Assembly: GCA_949130495.1 (NCBI GenBank)
Contig: OX422218.1
Span: 45,594,823-45,658,822, forward strand
Length of the DNA: 64,000 nucleotides
Source of the DNA: Sambucus nigra
Lineage: Eukaryota; Streptophyta; Magnoliopsida; Dipsacales; Adoxaceae
Direction of reading: 5' to 3'
Numbering within the stretch: the stretch's first letter is position 1; every line of letters begins with the position of its first letter. Made by a program: the position numbers and the translations under genes. Below, piece by piece: positions 1-10,952 of this stretch. The notes under the pieces are model-generated. The model ran no database searches. It was not told the DNA's origin and worked only from the letters and a program-made list of their open reading frames with translations.

Positions 1-634
1 CATCACCCATCTATACTTGGTGTACCATTAGTACTTGTACTTTGCTCCCTATTTGGCATAATCGAAAAAGACATTCTCATAAGATACTAATAAGAGAATA
101 ATGCATGATTCACACGACATCACCAAAGAGCATTGTGATTGACCAAATTTTACCCAGTAACTGGAGGGTCACTTTGTGATGGGCGCTGGTCCGGAAGGGC
201 GCAGTTAGCCTAAGCGATATGACTCTCACCTACCATTGGCCAAGTACCTTCGACGTATATCGAACGGTTCCCCCGCATCGTATCGCTTAACCAAAGTCAT
301 GACGGGAGGTATATCGCAGGGAGCTCGTTCACATACGTCGAGTATATCGAATTCTCTCTCACACGTACCGTGCCCATAAGGTATATGGTGAGGCAATTCA
401 CATACACTCAGGTATATCAAATGGCTTGTCCACACGTACCGATTGCCCGCAAGAGCAAGACGTATATCGTGGAAGTCACGCCAAAGGGGGAACCCTTTCC
501 GATTCACCCAACCAACCGCATACTCGCATATAGGTGTCAACCCTAGGACACACATGTTAGATTGCCAGTTTCAACCCGAAACTCTGCCAAAATTCTGGAT
601 CGGCCTGCTGCCCTAATTCTCGAGCATTTTTAAA
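1..634. repeat. Unassigned segment with imperfect ~70-bp repeats
   Basis: I recognise no gene here. Between about 250 and 475 the motif GTATATC recurs (near 255, 309, 342, 381, 412 and 462), alternating with CACATAC or CACACGTACCG blocks. Two units of about 70 bp can be aligned (329-397 and 398-470). A long minus-strand reading frame runs through it, but its composition is set by the repeat and it resembles no family I know. It does not match the end of the LTR at 16,130-18,000, so it is probably not the 5' LTR of the neighbouring Tat element. Confidence 0.4.
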
Positions 635-721
635 ACGGGACCCAGTCCATGAGCCTGGTCACAAGTCCAGCCATAGCTTTGCATATATTACAAATCCAAT
701 TTTTTCAGGCTCGGGTCCCGT
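635..721. repeat. Inverted repeat able to form a long hairpin
   Basis: ACGGGACCC at 635-643 is the exact complement of GGGTCCCGT at 713-721, and GAGCCTG at 651-657 is the complement of CAGGCTC at 706-712. Together they give a 16-bp stem with a 7-base bulge on the left arm and a loop of about 48 bases. It lies near the left limit of recognisable Tat sequence and could be a remnant of another element or part of the leader. Confidence 0.5.
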
Positions 722-810
722 CCGGCATTTCATTTTGCATTTAGGAGAATTTAATACAAGTGAGAACATAATAATCATAATAATCATACTGAGACCAGTC
801 TCCCGAAAAA

Positions 811-936
811 AATCCAAAAACATTTCTCCCTTACTTATCAAAACTCCAAAAACATTTATCCCTTATTTATCAAAAAGCCAAAAACAGTTTTCCTCTCTTT
901 ATCAAAAATCCAAAAATATTTTGTCTTTCAATGTCG
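811..936. repeat. Four ~31-bp tandem units in the Tat leader
   Basis: Four imperfect copies of a unit of the type AATCCAAAAACATTTCTCCC plus TTACTTATCA start near 811, 842, 874 and 906. They lie about 190 bp upstream of the gag ATG and are A- and pyrimidine-rich on the plus strand. Short reading frames that cross them are by-products of the repeat. Confidence 0.7.
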
Positions 937-1121
937 AAAAAAAATGTTAAAAAAAAAAACTTCTTCCCCTTTCTAAAAAATAAATCCCATTTTACGCCTT
1001 CTCAAGTCGATCGCAAACCCTTGTCCTGGCTCCTTATTGGCTTCGGTCCTCAATCAAGTCACCCCGGAGTTCCGTCCGTTCCCCTATTACTCCTTCTGAG
1101 TCCAAAATCCATTCGCTTTCC

Positions 1122-2672
1122 ATGGAGAACACAGATCAAGTACCCGTTGTGCAGTCGGATCTGACGGCAGTTCTAGCTCAGCTTGTGTCCAAGATTGATA
1201 ACCTCCAAACTGAGGTACGAGAGATGCATCGAAACCAGGTTACCGTTCCTCAAGAGCTCGAGACACTATTTCCTCATGCCATGGATCCGCCCGCGCCTAT
1301 CTGGGTTCCCGAAGAGTATCAGGACGCTCCACGTACCCCTCCTACTAATGGGTCGCCGCCTGCCCAGCTTCCTATGCTGAACCTTGCCCAGCATGGGGCT
1401 AACTTACCTATGGTCATTGATTCGAAGGAAGAAGAGCTGAACAAAGTCAAAGAGGACCTCAATATGCTCACCAAGAAGTTTGACCAAGTCAGAATCTTGA
1501 GTAATTACATGGACTACACCCACATGTCCCCTTATCCTAAAGCGAGGTCACCTGCGAAGTTTAAGATGCTAAATATCGAGAAATTCGAAGGAAGTGGACC
1601 CCCAATTGTTCATCTCCGAAGTTATCACCGTTCCATGACTCTACTAGGGGCTTCTGAAGAAGTGATGGCCCAATTATTTTAACAAACTCTGAAGGATAGC
1701 GCCCTTCGATGGTTTTTGTCTCTCGAAGAATCCAGAATTCGTAGCTGGGAGGATGTAGCCCGAGAATTCATGTCGCAGTACAAATACAATAAAGATCTTG
1801 AGGTCACCCTCCGTGATTTAGAGCTGATCAAGCAGAAGCCTGGAAAATCAGTCAATAACTTTATTGCCTGATGGAGGGAAAAAGCAGCAACTATGACCAA
1901 TCGGCCTTCCGAGGAAGAACAAGTCAGCATAGTAAAGAAGAACTTCTTACCCCATGTTCGAACAACGATGGGAGGACAATACTATCCCCATTTTCCAGCT
2001 CTCAGATAGGCAGGAGTAGAAATCGAGGAAGGTCTTGCCAAGACAGAAGTCGAACTGAAGAAGGTGTCCGGACAGTTCACCCCCAGAAAATATGACAAGC
2101 TTGCCAGTGCTACAGTCTCAACCATCAATAACATCTCTCAACCAACCACATCATGGTCACCAGAAAGTCTCCCTGTCCTAGTCCGAAAGGAATACACTGA
2201 GCTTCATGCTCCCCTCTTCAAAGTCTGTCAAGTCGTGCTAAGCCGACACCTTATCAAACCCTTGGATCCCCGTCCATTGCCAAATCCATTCCCAAGAAAC
2301 TTCAAGGAAGATGCCCATTGCGCCTTTCACCAAACAGCTGGCCATACCACCGACCAATTCTTTCACCTCCGAAACATGATCCAAGGTCTAATTGAACAGG
2401 GTACCATCGCCCCACCAGCCAATCCTAAGCCAAACATTACTCACAACCCACTTCCAAATCATACCAATGCCATCTTCTTAGAAGAGAACCTGGAATTCAA
2501 TCCCTCAACTCAAATCACACCCATATACTCTCCTAAACCTCTCCAAATTTGCCCATATTTCCTCCTACACCCTGCTAGCCTCACTGATCAGGCACTGTCA
2601 CTCCTCACCAGAGCATGCATTACTGTCCGTACCCGTTCTGAAATGGATGTATGGAATTATCATAAGTCTTAA
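1122..2672 (+). pseudogene. gag: Tat gag (capsid/nucleocapsid), stop-interrupted
   Basis: This would encode the structural Gag part of the polyprotein. The ATG at 1122 opens with a predicted N-terminal helix rich in Q, L and E (VLAQLVSKIDNLQTEVREMH). It then follows the retrotransposon capsid fold with markers such as KFEGSGPPIVHLRSY, and after the first stop LRWFLSLEE and WEDVAREFMSQY. One frame runs throughout but is broken by TAA at 1680, TGA at 1869 and TAG at 2007, each explicable as C-to-T in CAA, CGA or CAG. Near 2,318-2,390 lies the Tat nucleocapsid motif CAFHQTAGHTTDQFFHLRN; the last zinc-binding Cys of the usual form seems replaced by Phe. The frame ends at 2670, where a frameshift leads into the downstream frame. 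Confidence 0.85.
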
Positions 2673-2710
2673 ACTAACTCCTAGAGTTCAGGCTGAAATT
2701 TCCTTCACAG

Positions 2711-3466
2711 ATGATCATTGATTGCCAGAGATTTAGTACGCTATTCTTGAAAGCACGAAAATGGGCCCGAGAGTCAGATAGTTGGGTAGTACCGACCGAT
2801 GAAGTCAGCATGGATGATGTCATCCATATTATAGCAGAATTCTTTAGGCAGACCAACAATATTTGCAGTATCACCGAGTTATTCGATGCTTTGAAGCTAC
2901 AGGGGCGCCTGGTCCCTTCGCCCTTACACATCCCCACAAAATGGGATGACCTGTATGAAGAAGCCGTTGAAGTTGTGGAATGCATTTACTTTGCATGGAA
3001 AAATAAAATTATTACCACCGGATGGGGGGAAGAATTCAAAGATTTGAATGAAGAGCAAGCTTCAGATAGAACTGGCCCGGCAGCCGATATGTGTGGAATG
3101 ATATCATTTGAAGAACTCCTCGGAGAAATAAACAAGGTAGCAAAATAACTCGAGATCGACAAGGAAATGGGATTCGTCTTTTTTCCTTCTTCAGTAAATC
3201 ACATGACCAGATTAGGGAAGCATTACCAGATCCCAAACTCACTACCGGCCAATGACAAAGGGAAGGGTGTTAAAAACCTTCCTATGCCAGAGATGACCCT
3301 CAAGGAGAGCAAGATCCTTGATCAACTAAAGAAAACTCACGCTAACATCACTCTATAGGGGACTTTTATGTCTTATCAGCTACATAAAAATGCTTTGATC
3401 AAGTTTCTCATGGGACCCACAGTTCATCCCTCTACCACACCAGAAGAAATTCTAAATTTGGTCTGA
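2711..3466 (+). pseudogene. Gag-protease linker of the Tat polyprotein
   Basis: This frame continues into protease and reverse transcriptase and so belongs to the same polyprotein. It holds a 145-codon stretch without stops (2711-3148, acidic, with WVVPTDEVSMDDVIHIIAEF), then TAA at 3146, TAG at 3356 and TGA at 3464. The segment LKESKILDQLKKTHANITL followed by TTPEEILNLV corresponds to a block that Tat polyproteins carry just ahead of protease. I know of no enzymatic role for it. It differs in frame from gag upstream, marking an indel near 2,670-2,710. Confidence 0.65.
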
Positions 3467-3469
3467 TCC

Positions 3470-3862
3470 TTGACCTCTACCCGAATGCTATCCTTTTCCG
3501 AGGAGGAAATCCCCAAGATTGGACCAAACCACAATCATGCACTCAACTTCTCCTTCGAAGTTATGGGGAAGGTTGTACCACTCTCTCTTGTCGATAATGG
3601 ATCCACCCTGAATGTCTGCCCACTGAGAACCTTCAAATGTTTAGGACTGAAAGAAAGCGACCTCGCTCCAAATTCCTCCGTTGTGCATGCCTACGATAAT
3701 ACCCGTCGGGAGGTAATGGGATCCATAAAGCTTGTAATAGATGCTGGCCCTATAAACCCTGTCGGTGAATTCCAAGTTATTGACATCCCAACCTGTTTTA
3801 ACCTATTGCTAGGATGACCTTGGCTCCACAGTATCAAGGTCGTGTATTCCTCACTCCATTAA
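3470..3862 (+). pseudogene. PR: Tat aspartic protease
   Basis: This is the retroviral-type aspartic protease that would process the polyprotein. The active-site region reads LSLVDNGSTLNVCPLRTF. Most retroelements have D-S/T-G, while Tat proteases commonly have the D-N-G-S form seen here. The flap and C-terminal part continue through VMGSIKLVIDAGPINPVGEF and FQVIDIPTCFNLLLG. The frame is cut by TGA at 3815, where LLGRPW is expected (CGA to TGA), and by TAA at 3860. It is in the same frame as the linker before it and the segment after it. Confidence 0.85.
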
Positions 3863-3949
3863 AAATTAAAGTTCTTCACCGACGACAACAATGCCGATGG
3901 TGCAAGTACCAGCAGCCCAATCCTTGAGATACTCCACAGGTCAAATTAT

Positions 3950-4843
3950 ATGCTCCTATCAGGATTTCGAGTTGAACCACTTCTACTCCCGACAAGGGAC
4001 AACTTCAAAGAAAGGTTTTGTCCAGAATATGACCCTCATGGCAACGTCAATGTGATTCAGATGTTCAAAAACGTGCACTTCATGCCCGGACTAGGGCTAG
4101 GACAAAGACAACAAGGTATACTTGAGTCGATTGAACTGAAGAAGTCCTTACCTCCTTGTCGTTTGGGGTATCAACCATCAAAACAAGAGCTCATAATGAT
4201 CCGCCTGTCTCAACCAAAGAGAAGACTAGATTGTGTCCAGACTATCCCAGGTGATTCCTTAAACGTACGATTCATCAAAGAGGGCGAAGACTTCCACTTT
4301 TGCGTCTTTCCTGAACCATGGTATGACCATACAAGAAAGAAAATGAAACCTGGAATGGAGATCTTCTTCCAAGATAGCTACCCATGGGACGAAGGTTCCC
4401 AACACCATGTACAGCTGCTCATCAAAGATGCCGAAGAGACTGAGGAAAGTGACTCCGAAGATTTCTTCAACTTACCAACACTACGGCTGACCCTCTGCAT
4501 GGTTCATTCAGGCACTACATCACTGGATCCATCCCAATTGATTAAAGTTATTGATGCACCTCTCCTCAACTGGCATACTGCGCCAGTTCTACCTGCTAAA
4601 ATCTCCCCTAATCCCAATGTTTACCCATTTTCTTCTTATGTTGTCTATCCTTGTTCAACTGTAATCGAGTCCTCTTTTGACGAGGTTCTCAGTGCTGTTT
4701 TTCCTATCAATAAAATAAATGAAGATTTTGAGTATCTTGTTGTGCCTTACATTAACTGTTTGGATTCTAATCAAACTTTTGATGATGATGATTTTGCAAA
4801 TGAAAAATTCTTAACTAATCTAAATAAGGTTAATAATAAATAA
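3950..4843 (+). pseudogene. Protease-RT linker with G-patch-like motif
   Basis: A 297-codon stretch without stops lies between protease and reverse transcriptase. It contains MFKNVHFMPGLGLGQRQQGI (about residues 38-57), matching the glycine-rich G-patch-like signature found at this place in Tat polyproteins. The rest is acidic, with TEESDSEDFFNLP and a run of four Asp near 4,784-4,795. The terminal TAA at 4841 is in frame with reverse transcriptase beyond it, so this is an internal segment and not a separate protein. Biochemical role unknown to me. Confidence 0.7.
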
Positions 4844-4919
4844 CATAATCGTATTCAAGTTAATGAAGAAGAGACTGTTGTTATAAACCTCGGTTCTAGT
4901 AGCCAACTGTGCGAGACTA

Positions 4920-5936
4920 GGATAGGGACTACCCTTGACGAGCATGAGCGTGCACAACTCGAAGAATTTCTAAAGGAATTTGTGGATGTCTTCGCATGGT
5001 CCTACGATGATATGCCTGGCATTGATCCTGAAATAGCTCAGCACGAGATCCCCACTCTCCCAAATTACAAGCCGGTCAAGCAAAAGTTGAGAAAACTCCG
5101 CACCGAATGGTCGCTCAAGGTCAAAAAAGAGGTGGTCAACTAGTTGAACATAGGCTTCATTCATGTGATCGAATATCCCACATGGCTATCCAACATAGTG
5201 CCCATGCCGAAATCATTAGGAAAAGTTTGGATGTGTGTAGACTATCGAGACTTGAACAGAGCCTCTCCAAAGGATGATTATTTGCTACCCAATATCGACA
5301 TGATCGTGTACAACACAGCCGGTCATACTCTCAAGTCATTCGTCGACAGGTTTGCCGGATATAACCAAATCAAAATGCACCCAGACCACCAAGAAAAAAC
5401 CGCATTCATCACCCCATGGGGAACCTTTTGCTACACTGTCATGCCATTTGGTCTCAAGAATGCTGGGCTACCTACCAGAGGGCTGCCACAACCATCCTGA
5501 ACGATCTAATTCACAAAGAAGTTGAGGTCTATGTGGATGATATGATTATCAAATCTAAGGCTAGAGAAGGTCATGTTCCCGCTCTCCAAAATTTCTTCGA
5601 ACGACTGCGACAGTATCAGATGAGACTCAATCCACAGAAATACGTCTTCGACATTACAAAGGGAAAACTCTTGGGTTCATGGTGAGTGAGAAGGGGATAG
5701 AAGTAGATCCCGCCAAGCTGAAAGCCATACTTGAGATGCCACCTCCCCGAACAGAGAAAGAAGTATGAGGCTTCCTCGAGAAATTATAATACATCAGTCG
5801 GTTCATCAGCCAGATAACCTTCATCTGCGAACCTATCTTCAAACTCCTCTGAAAGGATTCAACTAAAGTTTGGAATGAGGCATGCCAATAAGCCTTTGAT
5901 CGAATCAAAAAATATCTGATCCAACCCCCGGTACTC
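4920..5936 (+). pseudogene. RT: Tat reverse transcriptase
   Basis: This is the RNA-directed DNA polymerase of the element. Upstream sequence DMPGIDPEIAQHEIPTLPN leads into the fingers. Then come VWMCVDYRDLNRASPKDDY, SFVDRFAGYNQIKMHPDHQE, the palm segment WGTFCYTVMPFGLKNAG and the catalytic loop YVDDMIIKSKA. The first catalytic Asp (in VDRF) and the two Asp of YVDD are kept, although the common FMDGFSGY is altered to FVDRFAGY. Damage: TAG at 5141, single-base deletions near 5,465 and 5,676 that shift frame, and TGA 5766, TAA 5787, TGA 5850 and TAA 5889. The connection domain follows, with VDPAKLKAILEMPPP. Confidence 0.9.
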
Positions 5937-6384
5937 ATGCCACCACATCCTGGTCTCCCCTTGGTCCTATACCTAACCATAACTGACACTACAGCTGGGG
6001 CTCTGCTAGCCCAATACCCGGAAGATTCCCGCAAAGGAAGGGCCATCTATTATGCCAGTCACAAATTGGCCGGATACGAGGTTAACTACATTGCTTTGGA
6101 AAAGATGTGTATCGCACTTGTGTGGGTCACCCAAAAGATGCGACACTACATGCTCGCCTTCCCCATCAAACTTATATCCCAAATAGACCCCATCAAATAC
6201 CTACTTGAGAAACCCACCTTATCCAGTAGAATGGCTGGATGGTTGATGCTCCTAGCTGAGTTCTATATAGTGTACGTCACGCAGAAAGCCATGAAAGGAA
6301 GAGACATCTCTGACTACCTCGTTAATTACCCTATGGATGAAGCCGATGTCTGGGTCTCTGAATTCCCAGATGAAAATATTCTTT
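5937..6384 (+). pseudogene. RH: Tat RNase H (retroviral-type, first copy)
   Basis: This is the RNase H that would degrade the RNA strand of the RNA-DNA hybrid during reverse transcription. Its markers, in order, are LTITDTTAGALLAQY (first acidic residue region), AIYYASHKLAGYEVNY, ALEKMCIALVWVTQKMRHYM and the end block RDISDYLVNYP. The frame is open across this part and continuous with the second RNase H downstream. The core DSS-like position reads TDTTAGA, slightly degenerate. It has the order and spacing of RT-RNase H in other Gypsy elements. Confidence 0.85.
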
Positions 6385-6908
6385 ACACCCGGCGATGGAA
6401 AATGTTCTTTGACGGCGCTGCCAATAAAAAATGATACGGCATTGGGATACTTCTGATCTCCCTAGATAACTCCCACACTCCCATCGCCATCAAATTGGAT
6501 TTCCCTTGCACCAATAATATGACTGAATATGAGGCATGCACAGTAGGCCTCAAAGTTTCTCTCGAGAAATGTATTCAATGCCTAGATGTCTATGGGGATT
6601 CCGCCCTCATCATCGGTCAAGTGCTCAGAAAGTGGAAAGTCAAGGACGAGAAACTCCAACCCTTCCATGCCCACTTAGAAGAACTAGCCTCCCAATTCCA
6701 ATATATCACCTTCCATTACCTACCTCGAGTAAAGAATAACCTAGTCAATACCCTTGCTACCCTGGCCTCTATGGTTGACATGCTCGAAGGAATTACAATG
6801 ACCCCCTTCCTTGTTCAAAAGCAAGGCAAACTAACCCACTGCTACCACATTGAGCTCGTCACCACAGAAGATCCCAAGCTAGCCTATTATTGGTACTATG
6901 ATATCTAG
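6385..6908 (+). pseudogene. aRH: Archaeal-type RNase H (second RNase H of Tat lineage)
   Basis: A second RNase H follows directly. It begins WKMFFDGAANKK, the D-G-A signature, then has a TGA at 6432 where Gly or Arg is expected before YGIGI. Next come the NNMTEYEAC motif with the catalytic Glu, DVYGDSALIIGQV with a conserved Asp, and the C-terminal ITFHYLPRVKNNLVNTLATLAS that carries the R-x-x-N-x-x-A-D/N-like end. This arrangement, a retroviral RNase H followed by an archaeal-type one, identifies Tat elements. The domain is intact except for the one stop and ends in TAG at 6906, in frame with integrase. Confidence 0.9.
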
Positions 6909-8210
6909 CGTCTCCTCAAGCATGGTAGGTATCCCGAGGGTTCCAATAAGAAAGATCGAGTAACCCTTTGAAGACTGGTTGCCTAGTACATCATCTGTCA
7001 CAAAGCACTGCTCAAAAGAAACTTTTATGGAACTCATCTGCACTGCATCGCAGGGGCTAACATTGAAAAGATAATGCAAAAGATCCATAGCAGGGAATGC
7101 GAAACTCACATGAACGGTCACATGCTTGCCAAGAAGATCATCTGACAAGGTTACTACTGGACCACCATGACCTAAGATTGCATCACCTATGTCCGGAGAT
7201 GCCCAAAATGCCAACAATTCTCCAACCTTCAGCATCTACCTCCACGTGAATTATACAACATGACCTCTCCCTGGCCATTATCCACATGAGGCATCGACAT
7301 TATAAGGAAGGTTACACCTAAGGTTTCCAATGGGCATGAGTTCATCCTAGTTTCCATTGATTACTTCACCAAATGGGTCGAAGTTGAGTCATACGCAGTG
7401 CTGAACGCCAAGAAAGTGGCCAAATTCATCAAGAAAAATATCATCTGCCGATATGGGGTCCCGCACGAGCTAGTATCAGATAACAGGTTACATTTCGAGG
7501 CAGAAGTCACAGAAGCGGTCAACGAGTATGGGATTCAGAGACACGAATCTTCTCCCTACCGACCTCAGACCAATGGTGCAGTTGAAGCTGCCAATAACAA
7601 CCTTAAAGCCATCATCAGCAAGATGATCGAAAGCTGTCGGGATTCTACCGACCGGATCCTATATGCCCTCTGGGTCTACCGAACCTCAATTCGAACCTCT
7701 ACTATAGTTACCCCTTACTCTCTAGTTTACGGTATGGAAGCAGTACTACCTGTGGAGCTGGAAATACCCTCGTTGCGCGTTATGCTTGAAAGCAAGGTCA
7801 GTGAAGAAGACTGGTGCCAAAGCCGTCTTGACGAGCTGACCCTCCTAAACGAAAGGAGATTAAAGTCACTATACCATATACAAGGGTACCATCGTCAGAT
7901 AACGCGATCATTCAACAAGAGAGTCAAGGATCGTGGCGTCCGAGAAGGGGACCTAGCCCTCAAAGAAATCATAGAACCCATCTGGGACCCCAGAGGGAAA
8001 TCCAAGCCCAATTGGAACGGCCCCTACATTGTCAAGAAGATCTTGTCCGGCGGCACCGCCATGCTCACCGACTTAGATGGGGAAGAGATGTCTCGTCCAG
8101 TCAACCTGGACCGTCTCAAGAAATTTTACCCCTATTCCGAAATCTCAGCGTGCTACGACTCTCCTCATCTCCCTTCTATTGTAAAAAAAAACATTTTCAA
8201 ACAAAATTAA
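6909..8210 (+). pseudogene. INT: Tat integrase
   Basis: This would integrate the cDNA. The N-terminal zinc domain is recognisable in translation (HSRECETHMNGHMLAKKI and YVRRCPKCQQFS). The catalytic core keeps the D-D-E residues in GIDIIRK, ELVSDNRLHF and NGAVEAANNNLK. The C-terminal part has PYSLVYGMEAVLPVELEIPS, typical of Tat, and NWNGPYIVKKI. One frame runs from the archaeal RNase H to the end. It is broken only by TAG 6906, TGA 6969, TAG 6984, TGA 7143, TAA 7173 and TGA 7287. From 7,398 on it is open for 270 codons. Confidence 0.9.
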
Positions 8211-9660
8211 AACTTTTTAAAAAACCTGGAGGTACGTAGGCAGCTAATACACCTTACATGAGCACGGCCCTTTCTTTTTCACAAAATATTATTCTTTTCT
8301 TATCTCCGAGAACGACAGTCAATTTCAACATATACTTAAACAAAAGGTGTAAGGACATTTTTGTCCATTATCAATTTGTATGTCGTACGCCGTTACACCA
8401 TTGAAGAAACTCAAGATCGCATCTACATCAACGGATCCGAATATCAAAGTGTCTTCAACATCATAACCTTTGCGAGAATGAACTTGGTAAAATTTTGTTT
8501 TTATGTTCCTTAAAGTTCATATTTAGTATTGGGAAATTTTTATAAAATGTTTTTTATAAAAATTAGAAGTAAGTTTTTTCAAGCAAAATGAGGCTTTTAT
8601 TTTTCTGGGAAAACCGGACCGGTCCGCCTCCCTACCGGACCGATCCTCCGCCAGACCGGTCCGCCCTCTACCCGGACCGATCCGCCTTGCTCGAGGTCCA
8701 GTAGACCCCGGATCGAATGCAAACCGATGGAGCCATATTTTAAAAGAACCGATCCGGTATATCAGACCGATCCGCCTCCTAGCCGGACCGGTCCTCCTGG
8801 GATATACTCGAGCAATTCCGTGTGTTTTTTACCCACCATCTTATATTTCCTATATATATTACTATTCCGATGGTGTATTTTTTTCAAGTCTTTGAGAAAA
8901 CGTTTTTAAGAGATAAAACACAACAAGACTTCATTTTTTTTGATGTGCCAAACATCTTTTTGATTCACACCAAAAATCCCAATTACTTTTGTGAATCTTT
9001 TGGAACCCTAGAACACAAGCTTTGCTATTGTTCAACCCTTGTGGAGAAGCCGTTCTTGCTGCCCTCCTGGAAAGGGAAACTTCCAGCCGCCGACATAGGA
9101 ACCGACACCTGCGGGTATTTCTGTGTCACACTGTTTCTAGCCGTTGCTTTGAAGGTTTACCGAAGACACCGTGCGTTACACTTGTGGGCGATTATCAGGT
9201 TGTATGTAAGTCAATGGTCTTGTAAATTCTGTAAAGTTCTAGAAATAAAAGGTTTTGCCCTTCGGGGATTTTTCCTTAACTTTGTGTCGCATGCTTTATA
9301 TTTGATGGGTTGATTTAGATGCATGTTTAAGGGCTGAATTTATTTGGTTTAAAAGTAGACGCTAATTAAATAAGGGTTACTTGAAAACTTTCGAATTTAA
9401 TTTAAATCATTATCACACACCGAACCTATTCGGTTTCTCAAAAGGTTTATGTATGCCTTAGCGATCGGTATAGATAATTCAAGAATACAAAACTCATCAA
9501 AGGCACAGCCGGATGATCAGAAACTTGTTTATTTCACTAATAAGAAATTACGGTACATATTACATAAGAAAAGGAAAGGATAACTCCCTTCCCCCTACCC
9601 TCCTAAAAAAGCTAAAAAAAATCCCCACATTTATTCCCGACAATAAACTTTCCAAGAGTC
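8211..9660. other. Tat region between integrase and antisense genes, no gene recognised
   Basis: Just after integrase the sequence reads GGTACGTAGGCAGC (8,231-8,244), a stretch often seen near this place in Tat elements. AT-rich sequence follows, then a GC-rich cluster of palindromes (8,616-8,797), then a mixed stretch with several overlapping frames (8,820-9,313) that show no recognisable domain. ACCGAACCTATTCGGT near 9,419-9,434 is a small inverted repeat. The last part would be the 3' flank of the minus-strand gene that ends at 9,661. Confidence 0.45.
8616..8797. repeat. Cluster of seven GGACCGGTCC-type palindromes
   Basis: Seven copies of G(G/A)ACCG(G/A)TCC, mostly followed by GCC or TCC, start at 8616, 8637, 8654, 8674, 8746, 8765 and 8785. 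Two contain the perfect 10-bp palindrome GGACCGGTCC; the others differ at one or two positions. Spacing is close to 20 bp except for one gap of 72 bp. The local sequence is far more GC-rich than its surroundings. It is not coding in any convincing frame. Confidence 0.85.
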
Positions 9661-10952
9661 CTATCCACAGCTACCAGAGGAGCCCGCTCCGTCATCATCA
9701 TCTGCATCCTGGGGTCCCCAAGTTTCCCCTGCCTGAACAGAGTGTCGCAGGCACTCCATGGACCGATAAGCTCGAACAAGCTTCGAATAAACCACAACAC
9801 CTCCCTCCATGGTGTCCAAAGAAACAAACCACATTTGTCTAGACTCCACTGCCAACATCTTGCTAACTACTTTCCTCCACAACCACTTCATATAACCCCC
9901 AGTGATGTGCCAAACTCTCCCAATAGACTGAGAAGGACGGGTCGACAGATGCCGATTCTCCCACATAGAGACAAGCCACATGCGCTGACGCTCGGTCAAA
10001 TCCTCTACCGGAAAGAAATTTAGTTCCCGAGGTGGCATGACCTGTGCCCAGCCAAATTGGCGCATAAGCCGCCAAGGGAAATAAAAAGAGGTTTGGCGGA
10101 GACCAACCAACCACACATACGGGTATTCTATTAGCTCCAGAACAGGAAGCAACTGCCCCCACCAAGGCACTGACCAGTATAGATTTTGAGCCCCACGCTC
10201 CACAAGCGAATTCTCCCAACTCGTAATATCCAGGCCAACGTAGAAGAAGTGAAGCGAAAAGAAGTTGGGTACAGCCGACAAAGGATATTTCGAAAGAGTC
10301 ACCAGGAGAAGTCTTTCAAACAACCACATGAACAACATCACTGGGATACCCCGCAAGAAGTCAGAACGACCTTCTCTTCAGGCATCCAGACCATTCAGGG
10401 TCTCTGCCAGTATCACCATCGCAGGATTGCAACGGTATGACATCCATGAAGTAATGGCTGCAAGTTACGGATCCACCCGCAGTTCCCTAGTCACCAGTAA
10501 TAATTTTTATACCAAACCCAGAGCAACCGCTCTAGTATAACCAGCATCGCCTACTTCTCGCAAATACACGGACTGCAACACCGCTGAGAGGGAAATCATT
10601 CCTCCAGCAACCACTGATCTAGTCGCCAAAGGCGAAATGAGAAGAAACCTAGCCAGCAAATCCCTAGGAGAATGAGAAAATTTGAGTAAAGCCGCAGCAA
10701 CACTGGGATTAATCCCCAGCATGGAAGAAAAGTCCTCGTAGGTAGGACAAACTTCATCCAACCCAAAACGGAATATGTGATCTTCGGGGTACCAGAATTG
10801 TACCGCCGCCATCAGCATGTTCCACTCAATGGACCGATTGTGCCACAAAGAGACTCGACGCATGCTGAAACATCATAGTCGACGTTATAAGAGCACATGG
10901 CTTTCAAGGCTTCGAGGTAATTAGCAAACTCAATGCTACCAGGGAGATCCAT
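9661..10952 (-). pseudogene. DUF7745-like gene, antisense within the Tat element
   Basis: This minus-strand gene has its likely ATG at 10952, about 60 bp below a TATA-like box. Sequence seen: MDLPGSIEFANYLEALKAMC, then (after a frameshift near 10,866) WNMLMAAVQFWYPEDHIFRF, EVCPTYEDFSSMLGI, RGIPVMLFMWLFERLLL, YFPWRLMRQFGWAQVMPP and an acidic C-terminus. The pattern W-x(6)-FW-P...FRFG..E.CPT.E-x-F...LGI is what I recall for the plant retrotransposon-associated DUF7745 family, a relative of plant mobile domain proteins. A stop near 10,507 and a TGA near 10,390 also break it. Function unknown. No clear intron is seen. It lies between pol and a second antisense gene of a related kind. Confidence 0.65.

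Noticed and set aside
226..555. 109-codon minus-strand frame
   Set aside because: It crosses the ~70-bp repeats and has no recognisable domain, no promoter and no homologous frame in the window.
8727..9313. Overlapping plus-strand frames after the palindrome cluster
   Set aside because: No domain, different frames compete, and the first one runs through the palindromes. Could be leader-type sequence but not supported as a gene.
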